A stretch of DNA of 64,000 nucleotides, from the NCBI GenBank assembly GCA_921293015.1, contig OV121087.1, positions 7,328,501-7,392,500 on the forward strand, written 5' to 3'. Position 1 is the stretch's first letter; each line of letters begins with the position of its first letter. Positions 22,185 to 36,118 of the stretch are shown here, piece by piece. The DNA is from Phorcus lineatus (taxonomy: Eukaryota > Mollusca > Gastropoda > Trochida > Trochidae). Position numbers and translations under genes: made by a program. Below the pieces are notes generated by a model, which saw only the letters and a program-made list of their open reading frames with translations, ran no database searches and was not told the origin of the DNA.

Positions 22185-24170
22185 ATGTCGATGGTTGTGG
22201 AAGATCTTGAATTGGAGGAAGTTGACCTCAATGAAACTTGCTTGACCCCACGGGTCCCTGATCCAGTGAACTCTAACCTTGAGACTGACAAGGAAGTCTC
22301 CCTGGATAGGGAGGAATACAAGGATCAGCAAAATGGTGATAATCCAACACAAGACTCTAACATCTCACGTAAGGGTACGCTTATTATATGACTCACTCTT
22401 GTTATTGTACTGGACCACACAGACTCCTATACTGAATAAAGTCTCTCTGTCTCTGACTCTCTGTCTCTCTGTCTCTGTCTCCGGCTCTCTCTCTCTAAGA
22501 ATACTCTTCTCCAGATTATAATACAGATACGACAGTTCTACATTATCTTATCACAATGTGACCTAATATTAAAAAATCTACATTTATTCATGACAAGAAA
22601 ATTGATCTTTATACACGAGGCGAACATGTTCAACATTTCCAGACTCAAGCAAAGGTGAACTCGGTGAGAGCCAAGGCGAGACAACAAAGAAGTCCCTCAA
22701 AAGAAGAGTGTTAGAAAGTGTCCGGCGAGTTGCTCAGGTAGTGTCATCTGACACGTTCAGAACTGATTTCGTTACACAAGGCTCCTATATTTTCCGGTTT
22801 GTTTTCGCAGCCTTTTCCTCATATCTCTCCCGACTGCCTACTTCGAGCTATTTAAAGCTTCTGTCCTCCTTGCCAGGTAGTGATAATTTTGCTCCTTTTT
22901 AAAGGGAAATAAACAAATCCCACAACAAGGAAGACTCATGCGACCAATAACATTTAATGAGAATTCATTTTTAGGAATTAAAGCAGTTGTTAAACGAACG
23001 TACAAAGTAAGTTTGAGCCATATTAATCTATATTCCTAACTAGAATGATTAAAAGGTATTCACACTAAAATGGCCGCATGAAGTTTTCGCTTTATAGGTG
23101 ACACTTGTTTGGAAGAATTTTGGTGATCGGATTTAAAAATGCTTTACAATCCTTACATATCATATTTTGCATAAGCTATTAGATAATGAGGAAGAAGAAA
23201 AAATATATGGCAGTGTACGGAAGTGTCTTTTAAGCCTTTTTATTGACTTTATTTACAGGCGATACGAGAAAAATGCTGAGAAAACAATCATAAACGTAGG
23301 AGCATTGAGTTTATTGAAACATCCTGATGGAGCCGTGCATTTCTCATTTATCATTTTCGAGATATTATTAAAGCATTTAATTATTTAAACCTGGAATTCT
23401 GTTATTGTTATATTATTTTCAGTAATGTTCCCACTGTTTTGGATGTTTTCATGGTTCATTCGTGTCAGTTGGACTTTAACCGCCTGCTTGAAGCAACTTA
23501 TGTTTATTGTTAACATATATTAACAATTGAAATACTGTTTTTCAGACTCTTGGAATGGCTTTTTTGAAAGATAAAGCGGAGACAATGGATGACGACAGCA
23601 GTTTTGATGGTAGGCCTAAAAAAGATCTTCAGCAGACACCCATTACAACTTTTAAGACGGTCTATTTTGTTTTTATTTAAGAATCAAGATAAACTAGTAA
23701 AACTATCAAATCCAAATAATTACTTTGTGTGCCTTGACAGTTGCTAATTGACCTAAACATGACTGAATCCTGACTTTTCTTTGTCTGGAGAGGAAGATCG
23801 GTCTTTTCCGGTTATGAAGCGTAATAAAATCTATCATCCTCTTCAATATAATTTGGCACTTCAGTTATAAAATTGTCTCACATGTTAAATTATTGGATTA
23901 TATGATTAAATCAAATTTTTTTCTGTCAACATGAAGGTAACAAAATGATAATGTTTATAAAATTATTTGAAAAAAATTGTCCTTCCTTCCGCAGGTCACC
24001 TGTTCGAGTATGCGATGCACGTGCAGAACGAGCCCCAAGTAAAAGTTCCCCGTCTCCATCTGAAACCCACATTGAAGGAGCGAGCTGTTAGTCTAATGCG
24101 TCGGATCTTTCTCGGATGTGCACGCAACAAACAGAGCTATGGCTATGAAAGCTCATCAGATAGATTTTGA
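22185..24170 (+). CDS. Unrecognised four-exon gene, 172-residue protein
   Basis: Coding exons are 22185-22368, 22643-22737, 23546-23609 and 23995-24170 (stop TGA). All introns are GT-AG with good acceptors, and every junction keeps frame (phases 1, 0, 1). The ATG sits in ACAAAATGT five bases after the acceptor ending at 22179. The product has no signal peptide or membrane segment. Residues 1-61 are acidic (MSMVVEDLELEEVDLNET at the start). Residues 77-93 are basic and helix-prone (KKSLKRRVLESVRRVAQ), with a nuclear-localisation-like KKSLKRR. Residues 101-114 are acidic again. The last exon holds FEYAMHVQN and a second basic, amphipathic stretch, LKPTLKERAVSLMRRIFLGC (138-157). I do not recognise the family. 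No cysteine or histidine pattern suggests metal binding or secretion. A small nuclear or cytosolic regulator is possible, but that is a guess from composition. Confidence 0.75.
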
Positions 24171-24591
24171 ATTTGTATAAAAATGATGTAAATTACCTGC
24201 TTTCAATTGACGTGTTGATTCTAAATTCTTATAGTTTAAACAAAGAACATGCCTATAGAGAATTCTTAGTAATTGTTTTAATCACTGGTTTATTTTCCTC
24301 TTTAAAATGTCAGAAATACGTTTGGATATAGCAGTATTCATTTAGATAATAATGATAAAATATAAAGTGTAACTTTTGACAAATTGGTGTTCGAAATTCT
24401 ACAGTGTACATACTGTTTTTGAAAAAAAATCAATTTTACTTGATGCTTTTAAATGCTTACCAGACAAAAAAAACCCCCAAAAACATAATTTAGAAAAAAA
24501 GTCTTGATATGAAATTATAACAAATAGCAAAAAATTTGGTTTTGAGATGTTTTGTTCCATGATATGTAAAATATATTCTTACGGTCGATGT

Positions 24592-24597
24592 AATAAA
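24592..24597 (+). promoter_or_regulatory. Candidate polyadenylation signal
   Basis: AATAAA about 420 bases after the stop codon at 24170 is a plausible poly(A) signal for the four-exon gene. The sequence between them is AT-rich untranslated-type sequence without repeats. Confidence 0.35.
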
Positions 24598-24639
24598 TAC
24601 TTTGTAAATATAAAAAAAATTCAAAGTACATACTTATAC

Positions 24640-25480
24640 TATATTTTTTTACATTAATATCATACGCATATACTGACATTTATATTATACGCACATTCAA
24701 AGAATAATGTCACATGTATGTTCTAGTATTTATGTTATAACATTTTTGTAATAATCATCTACTAACACTTATATTATGCTCATCTACTAGCATTTATATA
24801 ATACTCATCTACTAACATTTATATAATACTCATCTACTTACAATTATAATTCGTTTATATACTTATATATTGTATGTATATGCTAATCTATTTATATCCT
24901 ACGTGTATATTAACATTTATATAATAAACATCTACTAACACTTATATTATACTCATCTACTAACACTTATATAATAAACATCTACTTACATTTATATAAA
25001 ACTCATCTACTAACATTTATATAATACTCATCTACTTACAATTATAATACGTTTATATACTTATATATTGTATGTATATGCTAATCTATTTATATCACAC
25101 GTGTCTATTAACATTTATATAATACTCATATACTAACATTTATATAATAAACATATACTTACATTTATATAATACTCATCTACTAACACTTATGTAATAA
25201 ACATCTACTAACATTATATTATTCTCATCTACTAACTAATACATAATAATCATCTACTAACATTTGTATTATACTCATCTGTTTTCATGTATACAATACT
25301 CATCTACTTACATTATAATTAAACTCATATACTAACATTTATCTCATGCTTGTATAAACTTACAGCTATATAGTATGCATTTGTTAATCTCTATGTATCA
25401 TACGTGTATAGTATCATTTATATAATACACATATACTCAGTCATATTCATATCATGTGTATTGTGTATACTTACCTTTAT
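24640..25480. repeat. AT-rich degenerate minisatellite
   Basis: The words CATCTACTAACATTTATATA and AATACTCATCTACT recur more than a dozen times, with a spacing of roughly 25-30 bases, most densely at 24760-25340. A longer block at about 24825-24905 (ending TATATGCTAATCTATTTATA) recurs at about 25020-25105, so higher-order duplication has occurred. It begins soon after the presumed 3' end of the four-exon gene. Confidence 0.7.
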
Positions 25481-25795
25481 AGAATGGTTGCTTATGTAGA
25501 TCATGTTTTGTTTTACGATTTGAAAACAACACACATATTTGTCAGCCATCAGTTATTGTACTTTTTCACCAAGAATAAAATGTATTTATCAAATAAAACC
25601 TTGTTAAATTTTTTCTTAACGTCTTAAACGGAACTCTGTTGAATGAGTCCAAGTTATTTTTGCATAATCGCATTACCTCAAAAGGACAGTAAAGCATTTT
25701 TGAACAGTTAATTTCTCTAATTTTACTCCAATAAAAAGTAGTTAATGCCAAATGTATTTTCTTCAGAGGGTAAATCATCAGGTCGCATACCTATT

Positions 25796-26308
25796 CGTCG
25801 AATTTCTAGTTTTAGGATAGAAAAATCCGTTCGACGGATCGGTACTGTGATTTTAGTTGTTGATTGGCTCACCTAACGATGGAACGTTCCAAAATAAGAC
25901 AAAAGGGGTGTTTAGACTCATTCATTTTATTCTGATCATTTGAAGTTACGATGTACTCGTTGTATGTGATGAGTGAATACATTATCCATATAAACGAACG
26001 TGCCGTCGATGTATATGACATACATCATCTTCATTTGTATAATAAGGGACACAAAGGAACAATAAAACATTAGACTGATACCCTTACTCAAAGTATTAAG
26101 TTTACATATGTCCGTTATCCCTCTTAGAAAATAAGACCTTCTCATGTTAACAAGCGATCGTAATGATTGTAACATCCCGTACACCCCTTCATTAATTAAC
26201 TTAGATTCTCCCAGTGTCTCTTGCTCGCTAAGATTCAACCGATCGGTACAAAATCACTCAAGCGTTATTCGACGGATAGGTACAGTTCAGTTTTGAAAAT
26301 TCGACGGA
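25796..26308. mobile_element. Candidate MITE with CGTCGAATTT ends
   Basis: The left end has CGTCGAATTTCTAGTTTT and the right end the inverted AGTTTTGAAAATTCGACG. The subterminal word ATCCGTCGAA (or its complement, with one change) occurs at both ends in both orientations, a pattern seen in hAT- and P-like elements. The interior is about 500 bases with one minus-strand open frame (25936-26238) that shows no transposase motif. Assignment to a superfamily is not possible. Confidence 0.35.
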
Positions 26309-29117
26309 TTTGGCCGTAATCAATCATCACATTACTGAACTCAGTCATTCGTCGTCGAAGAAAAAATTATTAAAAATAAAGCAAAAACTACTGGCGGCCA
26401 TTTTAGTGTGGAATGTAGTGTTTAACTAAATGTATTACCTATATATTATTTGCTAACCACACATAACATGTTAACCCGCCTACACTCCATCTGATAAAGC
26501 AGTAAACATATTCTCAAAACCCTCATAGTGATTCCACATCAAAGTGGAAAAAAAGAGAATATTCTTAAAAAACATGGCTCTGGTTTCATTGAAGAGCTTC
26601 TTTAACGGAACTTCCCGCACAGGGTGTAAAAGCTAATCGAGAGACAACCATATATCATTACCTTGCCGCATGTTGAACTAAATGAGGGGTGATTGCGTGC
26701 ATCGTTTTCAATAATAGAACCTACTGAATTATTTGGCGATTTTACTGATTATTCAATTTCATGGAGTTGTTGATTTTGTTTTCATTTGGCAAACGTCCTA
26801 TATTTCTCTTGACCACCACGGGTCTGCAGTACATTTGATTTTTTAATCATTTGACATTTTGAAATTATCCTTTTAGGTTCTTTGAACGCATTTTACTTGC
26901 AAGGGAAAATAAATAACTCTAAACGACAACAGCAGTTTTGATGGTTGATATGATATTTCTTGTCATCTAATCATATAACGATTTGGCGATGATATACTTT
27001 ATAAACTGTGACACATGAGGGATTTAGTAAAGGAGGCTAAATTGCTTTATAAAGTAATGAGTAGTTAAAATAAGGCATCATTTTTTACAGGGATTGTTTT
27101 GCTTCTAGGACCTGCGAATTATGAAAAAATAAAGCTGAATTTTCAATTTGATACAAACATTCATAATGAACACTAGATATGATATATAGTATTTTCAGTA
27201 TAATCATTATGTTTTATGATGTTTCATAATGTTTACGATGACCCTTTTTTATTATCAGTGACGAAGATGTTGGGCATCTTTGTACTTTTTCGTAAGCAAA
27301 CGTTACTTATACAGTGCTGTCCCTAGTATGTTAAAGAGTATTTTGCGCATAAAAAGTTGCATTGTGAATGAATAAGTATGAGTTGAAGTCTTTGATATCC
27401 AATCATAAATATTGAGAACATACCGTATAGTGTCATGTATGTTTTTGATATGTTTTTGATGAAGTGTGATTACGTGATATAGAATGTAATCATAAATGCC
27501 ACGATAAATTTTAAAGGAAATGTAAGAAAATAAACGTAAAACGGTATACAGAGCCTGTTGTGTCATGTGTTTCTGGTGATTGTATATGCTGATTTTTTAA
27601 TTTATCATGATAATGTACTACTTTCCTCAATATTTTCGATATCATTGTATGATTCTCTGCCGTTATCATTTTCATAATTCATCCTAGAGTTTATCTCTTA
27701 TGTCTGTTTTTAAAAAAAAAATGTATTTGTATTTACAAGCGATGTTATACCCGTATAAGTGTAAAAGGCGTTTTATATGAGGTTCACACAGTGCTATGTC
27801 GAAATCATAAATTCAATGAATTCTTAATGCCATTTTAAATAACATCAAATATTTAAAACAATTCAAACGAACACGCATGCATCACATGAAATTGCTATAT
27901 TAAATAAAACATAAAGGTAAAGTCTTTCAAGTATGAAATCAGAGCTTAAAGGAACAAGACAGAAAAAGTTGAATGCACATATTTTGCGGAATGATTGTAA
28001 AAAGATATAAGTGAACATTAACGAGAGTTTGTTTCTAGAAAAAAAGACGGAGTATTGAAAAATATTAGATTTGTATAAAGGAAAAATCGAGCAAACAAAA
28101 TCAGGATTGATAAATGCTTCTTCAAGATCACGTTCATGAATTCATTGTGGATAAGGACTACAGCTACGAGTAAATGCTGAGATCAATTACTATAGGTAGG
28201 TAATAAATCTTTGATTTGCATATGGTACTAAACTTGATGCGAAAATAAACATTATTCTTAGAAACTTTATATTCAATAAACACCATTGCATCTTGCAAAC
28301 GTCAAGAAGAAGAAGAAGAATGTATAATCAAGATATCTATGAATAGTGGTTCATAAAAAAAAGGATATGAAAATAGTTTCTCGAAAACAAGGAACGGACC
28401 GAGTTAAAAACATCACACGCGATTATCCGAATGTACAGACAAGGGCGGGTAACTCTAATTGCCCCGAACAGCTGATCAGAAAACTTTGTCAGTTATTTCG
28501 CATTTTGACATAACTTCGTAAGTAAACTATACATTTATCAAAGTTGATGAATATGTAAGGTCTGTCAGGGACATGTAAATCTATTTCTCAAACTTGTATT
28601 CTGAACTTCACTGATAAATTGAAAATGTCAAATGAACTTCATGCGATCTGAAGCTACTGCAATCTAATTCTGTGTACATTAAGTCAATTTGTCTCTGATG
28701 TGTCGTCTTGGTAGGTTTACTGTAGTATTCATTCAGAATGAAACTAAGTCTATTACCAGTAACCAAAGAATCGATTTGAAACAGTCACCAATCTAACCAA
28801 CAATCTAGATCAACAGTTATTTCAAACTCATGTTAAAACATACAGAATTAGAAATTTATCTTATGATGCTATTTTGATGTCATGTCAAAATGACCTTGGC
28901 AGATGTTGGTTCAGACACTCTTAAATTTGATTTTGAGAAAAAACCTAATGCTTTGTGTAAAAATTCAAAATATTTAGACTCGATCACTATCAAAGCCTTT
29001 GTAAACTTGCCCTACATGTCAAGAAAAAACACTGTGAGACTCAAAATTAAATAGATAAGCGTTGTGCATTTCATTGCAATGTGCATGCGTACATGACTCA
29101 ACGAATCAATATTTCAG
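26309..29117. other. Intergenic region upstream of NUDT6
   Basis: AT-rich sequence without recognisable genes. A word GGCGGCCATTTTAGTGTGGA at about 26391 is nearly the reverse complement of one at 23066-23084, so a dispersed repeat may be present. A short GAA run lies at about 28307-28320. The NUDT6 promoter should lie here or further upstream, but no clear core promoter was seen. Confidence 0.4.
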
Positions 29118-29149
29118 AGAAATGAGTTTCTCCTCTCAGTGATACAAGA

Positions 29150-29858
29150 ATGTCTATACACAAGGTAGGAAGAGCTGTGTTCAAGTGTCATCCGGCATTT
29201 CGCCCGCTGGTCAGTCGGTCTATGTCCAGTATCCAGGTCACTGAGGACCATCACAACGGAGTGACCCTTGACCTTGCACAGTTTCCGGTACAAACTACAC
29301 AGGACCAATTTAGGCAGCAGCTTACAGGTATATTATCATGCAGATGACGAAGACACAATGTTTTAGCTGATGATTAAGGCTCTCATAGAAATCTATGTTG
29401 TTTATGGCTGAATGCATGCTCAAGTGGGGCTTAACAATAACCCCCTCTGAAATGCTGTAAAACTTTTTTTCTATCATAATACACAACTTGTAATCAGTCA
29501 AAATCATTAACTCACAAATGGAAATTAGTAAATAGTTCCTTATGATAGATATTATTTTTGTTCAAAACTTTTTTTTCTTTTAATACTGGCTCTTGATGTT
29601 CATTTCCCTGAATGAACCAGCGCTTCTCTTTGACAGGCCCAGCAATGTAAAGATATTAACTGGTAGTTCATCAAAACTTAGACTTTAATGAACTTTTTAA
29701 GATATTGCCTTTGCCTTTTACCAAATGTCGTTGTTAGGTTTTGCAATAATTATCTCTTTGCAAGATATTTCACATGGAAATATTTAAATTTGTGTCTTGT
29801 TTTTTTGTTGTAAATTTATATAGAATCTTTTAAAACAATATCAGTAGCTACTTACAAA

Positions 29859-29889
<31 letters not shown>

Positions 29890-29935
29890 CATACATACAT
29901 ACATACATACATACATACATACATACATACATACA

Positions 29936-29967
<32 letters not shown>

Positions 29968-32900
29968 CATATACATACATGTGTGTTTAAAATTTTATGT
30001 GAAATTTTATCTAATGAATATGTGTTTGGAGAAGTTTGCCCCTGTAAACACCCATCTAGACAACCTCAGTCAAAGCAAGAGTCTTTCTTACACTTTCAAT
30101 TATTTACTGATCATTTGACCATGACCAATATAAATACAGTCACAACTAATTAAAGTCCGAAGAGTATGTTGTTGGAGTCAAATATGTGTTATGTTTTCTA
30201 TAAGTAGTACTTGTTTCTGATAATTTGGTAACAATTGGTTGGCACTTTTGATATTTTTCTTTGACTTTCGATTTATATTGATAAAATAACAGTTTAGGGC
30301 TCACTCCTTTCCATGCTTATAACATACATTAATTGTAAAAGTCCCTCCCAGACTACCTTGACACATGGAAGAAGGAGAAGAGATCAGCTGTATGGCTTCA
30401 TGTCCCCATCACACACAGCTGTCTCATAGCTACAGCTGCAGACCAAGGCTTCAGCTTCCACCACGCTGAAGGGGACCATGCTATGCTGAAGCTATGGCTT
30501 GACCCTGGCCGAGGTGATATGACCCCTCAGTTTGCTACCCACCAGATCGGAGCCTCAGGTTGGTCGAGGTCACAGTTGTTTTTTTATTTCAATATTTATG
30601 TTTTCTGAAGTAGAGAAACTTTGTTGAATATTGGTCTGAGGCATTTTCTTCCAATAGAGAATATTGAATTTTATCTTCCTACTTATACTCTAATATAAGT
30701 GGACAATTTTCTTGGCTAGAAATACAGCTTTTTTCAATTAAAGTAGCATTAGGTCTGGTCATTAAAGGGTCATTAGTATGTTTTTTAAATATTTATTTCT
30801 TAAAATGTTCCCCAATAAACATTAGTTTATGACATCTCATTAAACAAACTGATTGTCCGTAGTCGTAGAGAAATAATCAAGTATCAAGCAAAAACTATCA
30901 GCAAACATTTTTGTGTGAACACCTTTAAATCATTTGAGGTAGGCAAATGGATTTGAATAGGTCATGGTATCATCATGGTATGTTCTGCTATGTTCCAAAA
31001 CTGCTTCTATTGATAAAAAGACTTTGTTTTGCAATTGGAAACATTTATTTTCACTCTCAATGAAACCACTTTATTTATCAAACAGTAGTGGTAATGTTCC
31101 TTTAATGGAATAAATGTCTCACGTAGACTTGCTTACAAGTAAATCACAGAATTTCACATCTAAGTGATTTTGAAAGGACAGAGATAATTACAGAAAACTG
31201 GTGTGAAAATTTCACAATTTAATTATTTTCAAAGGAGAGAGATATAATTGCCCCATTTGTTATAGAGGTTGCATGGGGAAAAAACCGACTTGAGTAACCT
31301 TGAAGAGTACTTACTGGTAGTTACTTCGAAGACTGTTTCAGGAAGAGAATATCTGTGGAAATGAATCAATTGCAATTTATAACAACAGAGAGCATATGCT
31401 GGTATTTCTTAAAAGCTCAGTCGAGAGATATTTGAGGCAAAGTTTTAGTAATCACGAAAAATATCTGAGAATCTTAAAGGCTTTCAAATAAACAATCACA
31501 TCTGAAGGAATTTAAACTTGATTATGTATTTATACATTAACATCATTTCAGGTTTTGTAATAAGAGAGGATCTAAAACAAGTTCTAGTCATCAAAGACAA
31601 AAATAGTAAAGTAAGTAACTTCTTTATGCAGATTTCCCATTGCATTGCCTGTCTTTATGTGTAGTACAGAGGATTTTATTGCCTCTTCACTAGAATCTGA
31701 TAACTTGATTTGTTTTTACTGAATTGAAAATTCAAGGGGAAATGCATTCATTCAATGTCGCTTTTAAATATTCATCAACTTTTGTATTGAGAAACTGTTG
31801 GATAATTAGGGAATTATTTTGTCTGAATGTTTCAGAGGAAGTTAACTTTGTTACTTTATTTTTGGACAAGAAGGGGAGAAATTTGCTTATGCATCTACTT
31901 AATTTTTTATAAAAAAATATCATGAAGTATATTTGGTACTTAATATAGTGAATGAACAGTATACCATTTTTTTAGCACTAGATTTTCTATATATTTGTCA
32001 AGTAAAAATCATGAACTGTTCATTTCATTAATATAAACTGTTTTAATTAAAATTTCTTTTTTATTTTCAGTTTAATTTATGGAAATTCCCAGGTGGACTC
32101 TCAGAATTGGGGGAGGATATAGGTAATATTTTACATATTTAGCTTTAAATTGTTTTTATATGGAAAAAACCCTTCAGAGTAAGAAATCCATGTATATTTT
32201 TGCTTTAAATTCATCACTACAGTATTCAATTCTAAATTTTTTGTATTTTATGTTAAAAGTGAAAGAGTATTAATTAGATAAATGAGAGATAATTAATGAG
32301 TAGAATACATGTAGATAGTTTTCTATTCCAGAAACAGATATTGAAGGAAAATTTTGCTTTCAATTAATCTCTGTAGTATCCAATTTTAAATCTTTTATGT
32401 TGAAAGGGAGAGTGTTTTCACATAAAAGATACTTACATTAATCAGTTAACCAGTTTTATAGTAGGGAAATGTTGGGGGAATCACAACCAATAGGTAGAGG
32501 TAAAGGTTTGAGATCAACATCCATACCTGATTTCGAAACATAGATAAAATTATTACCATGTCTCGGAAGGGTATTGAATTTAACAACAGCTTTACTACTG
32601 CTTGTTGGGTCTCCATCTATGATGAGGCAAAATGAGCAAGTAAGTTTGTTAGCTGTTGATATGACTTCTTTGAGAGGTATAAATAAGTTAATAGATGAAT
32701 AGAGAACCAATTCTATCGATTTGCAACTTTTATGGCATGATTTTGACATTTTGGTCTAGTTGCAAACACCCTAAAGGGCTTGTTTTTATCCCCCGTCCAA
32801 CGTAGTTGGCGGGGGATATTGAAATGGTCTCCGTCCGTCCGTCCGTCCGTTTGTCCGTTCGTCCGTCCGTTTGTCCGTCCGTCCCGATAATGTTTCCGGA

Positions 32901-35900
32901 GCACAACTCCAAAACGGTGAGACCTATCTCGACGAAACTTGGTATGTGCAACGGGCATCATGTGGAGATGTGCCTTTTGGGGTTTTCAACTTCTTTGCAT
33001 TTTCGTTTTTACCCGTTTCCATGGAAACGTAACATAGGATTTTGTTTCCGGAGCACAACTCCAAAATGGTGAGACCTATTTCGACGAAATTTGGAATGTG
33101 CAACGGGCATCATGCGGAGATGTGCCTTTTGGGGTTTTCAACTTCTTTGCATTTTTATTTTTACCCGTTTCCATGGAAACGTAACAGAGGATTTCTTAAA
33201 GGTTTTTTTTAGAAAAACAACATGATCACTGTTCAATATTCCACAACTAGTATCCTTAACTACCCTTTCCCTTTGGCGGGGGATATAGCTGACTCTGTCT
33301 GCTTGTTTTGCTTAATAACGGTTTTAGTATGGTGTTTGTATGGTATCCACACTGAAACTTCTCAATCCTGCAATAAGGAAGTGTGTGCAGTATTCAACTG
33401 GAGATAGTAACAATGTTACATTGATAATCTATGAAATAATGAACATTTCCTGTAAGTAGTTTGGTGTGTTAACTAAAAGAAGTTCTTAGAGAGAAGAACC
33501 CAGAGCACTCACAGTTCCCTGATTTATTGCTCTAGGTCCAAGCACTTGCTACTCAAAGAAACCTGTCTGAAGTCTAATTAGGTCTGGGTGTGATTAGCTG
33601 CCAAACAAGCAAGTCGAGACACTGCTGCCCTACTAAAATAGGTTACTGTGAGCATCTGAATTTTATTGGCAAACTATCTTCTGAAGCTCACGTAAAATCA
33701 TCCTTTCTGTCCCGTATTTAGTGCAATAAATTATGTACAAAGAAGGTTCAACTCCTTCTACGAACAGAAAGATTTCTCAACCACATTGAACTTTTCAGAA
33801 ATTTCATGAAACCATGAATGAAACCATTAGGGAGTAGGAATTAACCCATATCTAAAAAAAAACCAAAAACCAAACGATTTTGTGACACAAACGTTCAAAG
33901 GAATGTATTCTATTCAGAACATTCTTTCTTTGTGTGAATTTCATATATGTAATCTTTAAGTAGCTTGTTTAGATATAGCTGTTTGTAGCAAGTGGCTTTT
34001 AGTTTGCCTCACTAAAAATGGACGTTTAGTGAACCACATCGAGTCAAATGGGGCACGACTTATTTTAGAAGTATTTTACCTCAACCCCAACCTCCAACAG
34101 TCACTATTCGTTGTCAGGCTAACCACTTATTGTCAACAGTTGCTTATCAAATTAATCATTAGCGAACAAAGAACATTATCATATAGAATATAGCACTCCA
34201 GGGCTTTTCAATTGAAACCCGTGCACCTATGGAAGGGCTTTAGTGACAACACGGCTACAGTATAGTGTCGGTCTAACACGTACGCGATGTAATCCCGACC
34301 TTTCTCCAACTCTTATTTAATGATGATAAATAGTTGCCGACCCTTACATTGTAAGACATCAAAGTCCTGGTTAGGGAGCGATTGCCTTAAGAAAACGCTC
34401 CAGAAATTCTAATAGGGAAAGTGAATAAATAATTTTATATCTACATAAGCGCTCACGAGCGGCAGTAGACATGTCTTTGAAGACCCAGGTGTCAGAGCTA
34501 TGTATGAAAGCCACTAGTTCCTTGGCCTATATTCTATCGTTTGTACCCTGTTCGCTCTTAATGATGTAGAATCAGATTAACGTTAGGGCAACGGTGATTA
34601 TTAAAAATGAATGAATGTGTTAGGTTTGAAATAAAGCCATTTTCTCGGTACTCGGTCTAAACCCATTTTCGACGGTACTGGATGTCTTATATACAAAGAC
34701 AAAAGTGCAGAAACCTCCAATTCAATTGTTTATGTACATATTTTGCTCTTATAGATGGCAAATCCTATATCTGCTGGTCGCATCTTTCACGTCCCAACCA
34801 TTCTACTTTACATATTGGACACACAGAATATGTATTTTTAAAATTAATTATTAAAGACCGATTTATTTATTTGCACTGAGAGAAGATATCGGTTATAACA
34901 ATTCCGACATCCAACTTATCCTATCCTATATAAAACAAGAGATAATGATTTTGTAAAGCCTTCATATTGGAACCCACTGAAGCAAGTAAAATAGAGGTTG
35001 CAAAGGTAGAGCGTCTAATACAGCAATTCCGGTACACAAGAGTTAGTCCTACACTAGTTTCCATACCCTGTAGTCTGTGTTTATAACTAAACGTGTGATC
35101 TTAGGAACACACTCCACCCGGGTAAAACCCCGATCTTTTGTGGGATAAGAGGGGGTATCTACACCCTCTTAAACATTCTTTGTTTTATCAATGATTTCGT
35201 GAAGAGATTTTCTCAAGTGACTGTTACCACAACCAAAGGCTCTGGCGGCTGGATTTATTTTCTCAGTTTGGTATTGTTTCGAGGAAAATCGGTCAAAGTT
35301 ATGAACATATTTTGTAAATTGAGAATAATTCTTCGTACAGTTGTAGACATTATCTCCCAACAGAGGTAGTTCCGTCATATATTCCTATAAAACCTCTGTT
35401 ATAATATGAGCTCTTCTTTCGCTCCCGGCAGTTTCCCCCTAGTGGCACAGCTTTGCAACTTAAACTACCTTGCAATATTTCAGTCAATGAAAAAAACGAA
35501 TAACCTATTTGTTGTCACATAGGCCTATGCAATGATGCAGTCGTTAAATGATACGTATATGTTCTGTAAAGAAGGCTCAAAATGCAGGGTGCATATTCGA
35601 ATCAAGTTTAGATTTTGAAAGCATACGGACATAAGTTAAGCGATTTAAATGATAACCTTTGAAACGGCGTCGCTAATTGCACAACTAACTTTGATTGTAC
35701 CAATCAGATTTCTATATTTCTAGACCGAGAAACGTTCGTATTATGACGGAGGTTGTATAGGAATCTGGGAGAAAATGAGTTGTAGATTATTGATTTCTAA
35801 ATTTTACATTCTTTTTCTTTAAAATCACTTTCCAAAATCATCTAAAAACTTCCTGTAATGGTTTTTCTCATATGCATTCATCTTCCAGTAATAGATACGA

Positions 35901-36087
35901 ACTCTTTATGATAACATACATGTATGGAATCGGAAAATACGACCTCTAAACCTCTGTTACCTGATGCACAATAGTTCATATCATGGTTCTGTAGTAAATG
36001 TAAAATCGGAGAATAATCAACAACCATTTATTATGATAAATTTAAGGTAAAAATGCATTTTCCAGAATTCAATCCAAATGATGAGGG

Positions 36088-36118
<31 letters not shown>

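Noticed and set aside
25936-26238. 100-codon minus-strand frame
   Set aside because: It lies inside a candidate MITE and has no transposase or other motif.
35169-35378. 69-codon minus-strand frame in NUDT6 intron 4
   Set aside because: Protein-like composition, but no family, no splice sites and no neighbouring pieces.
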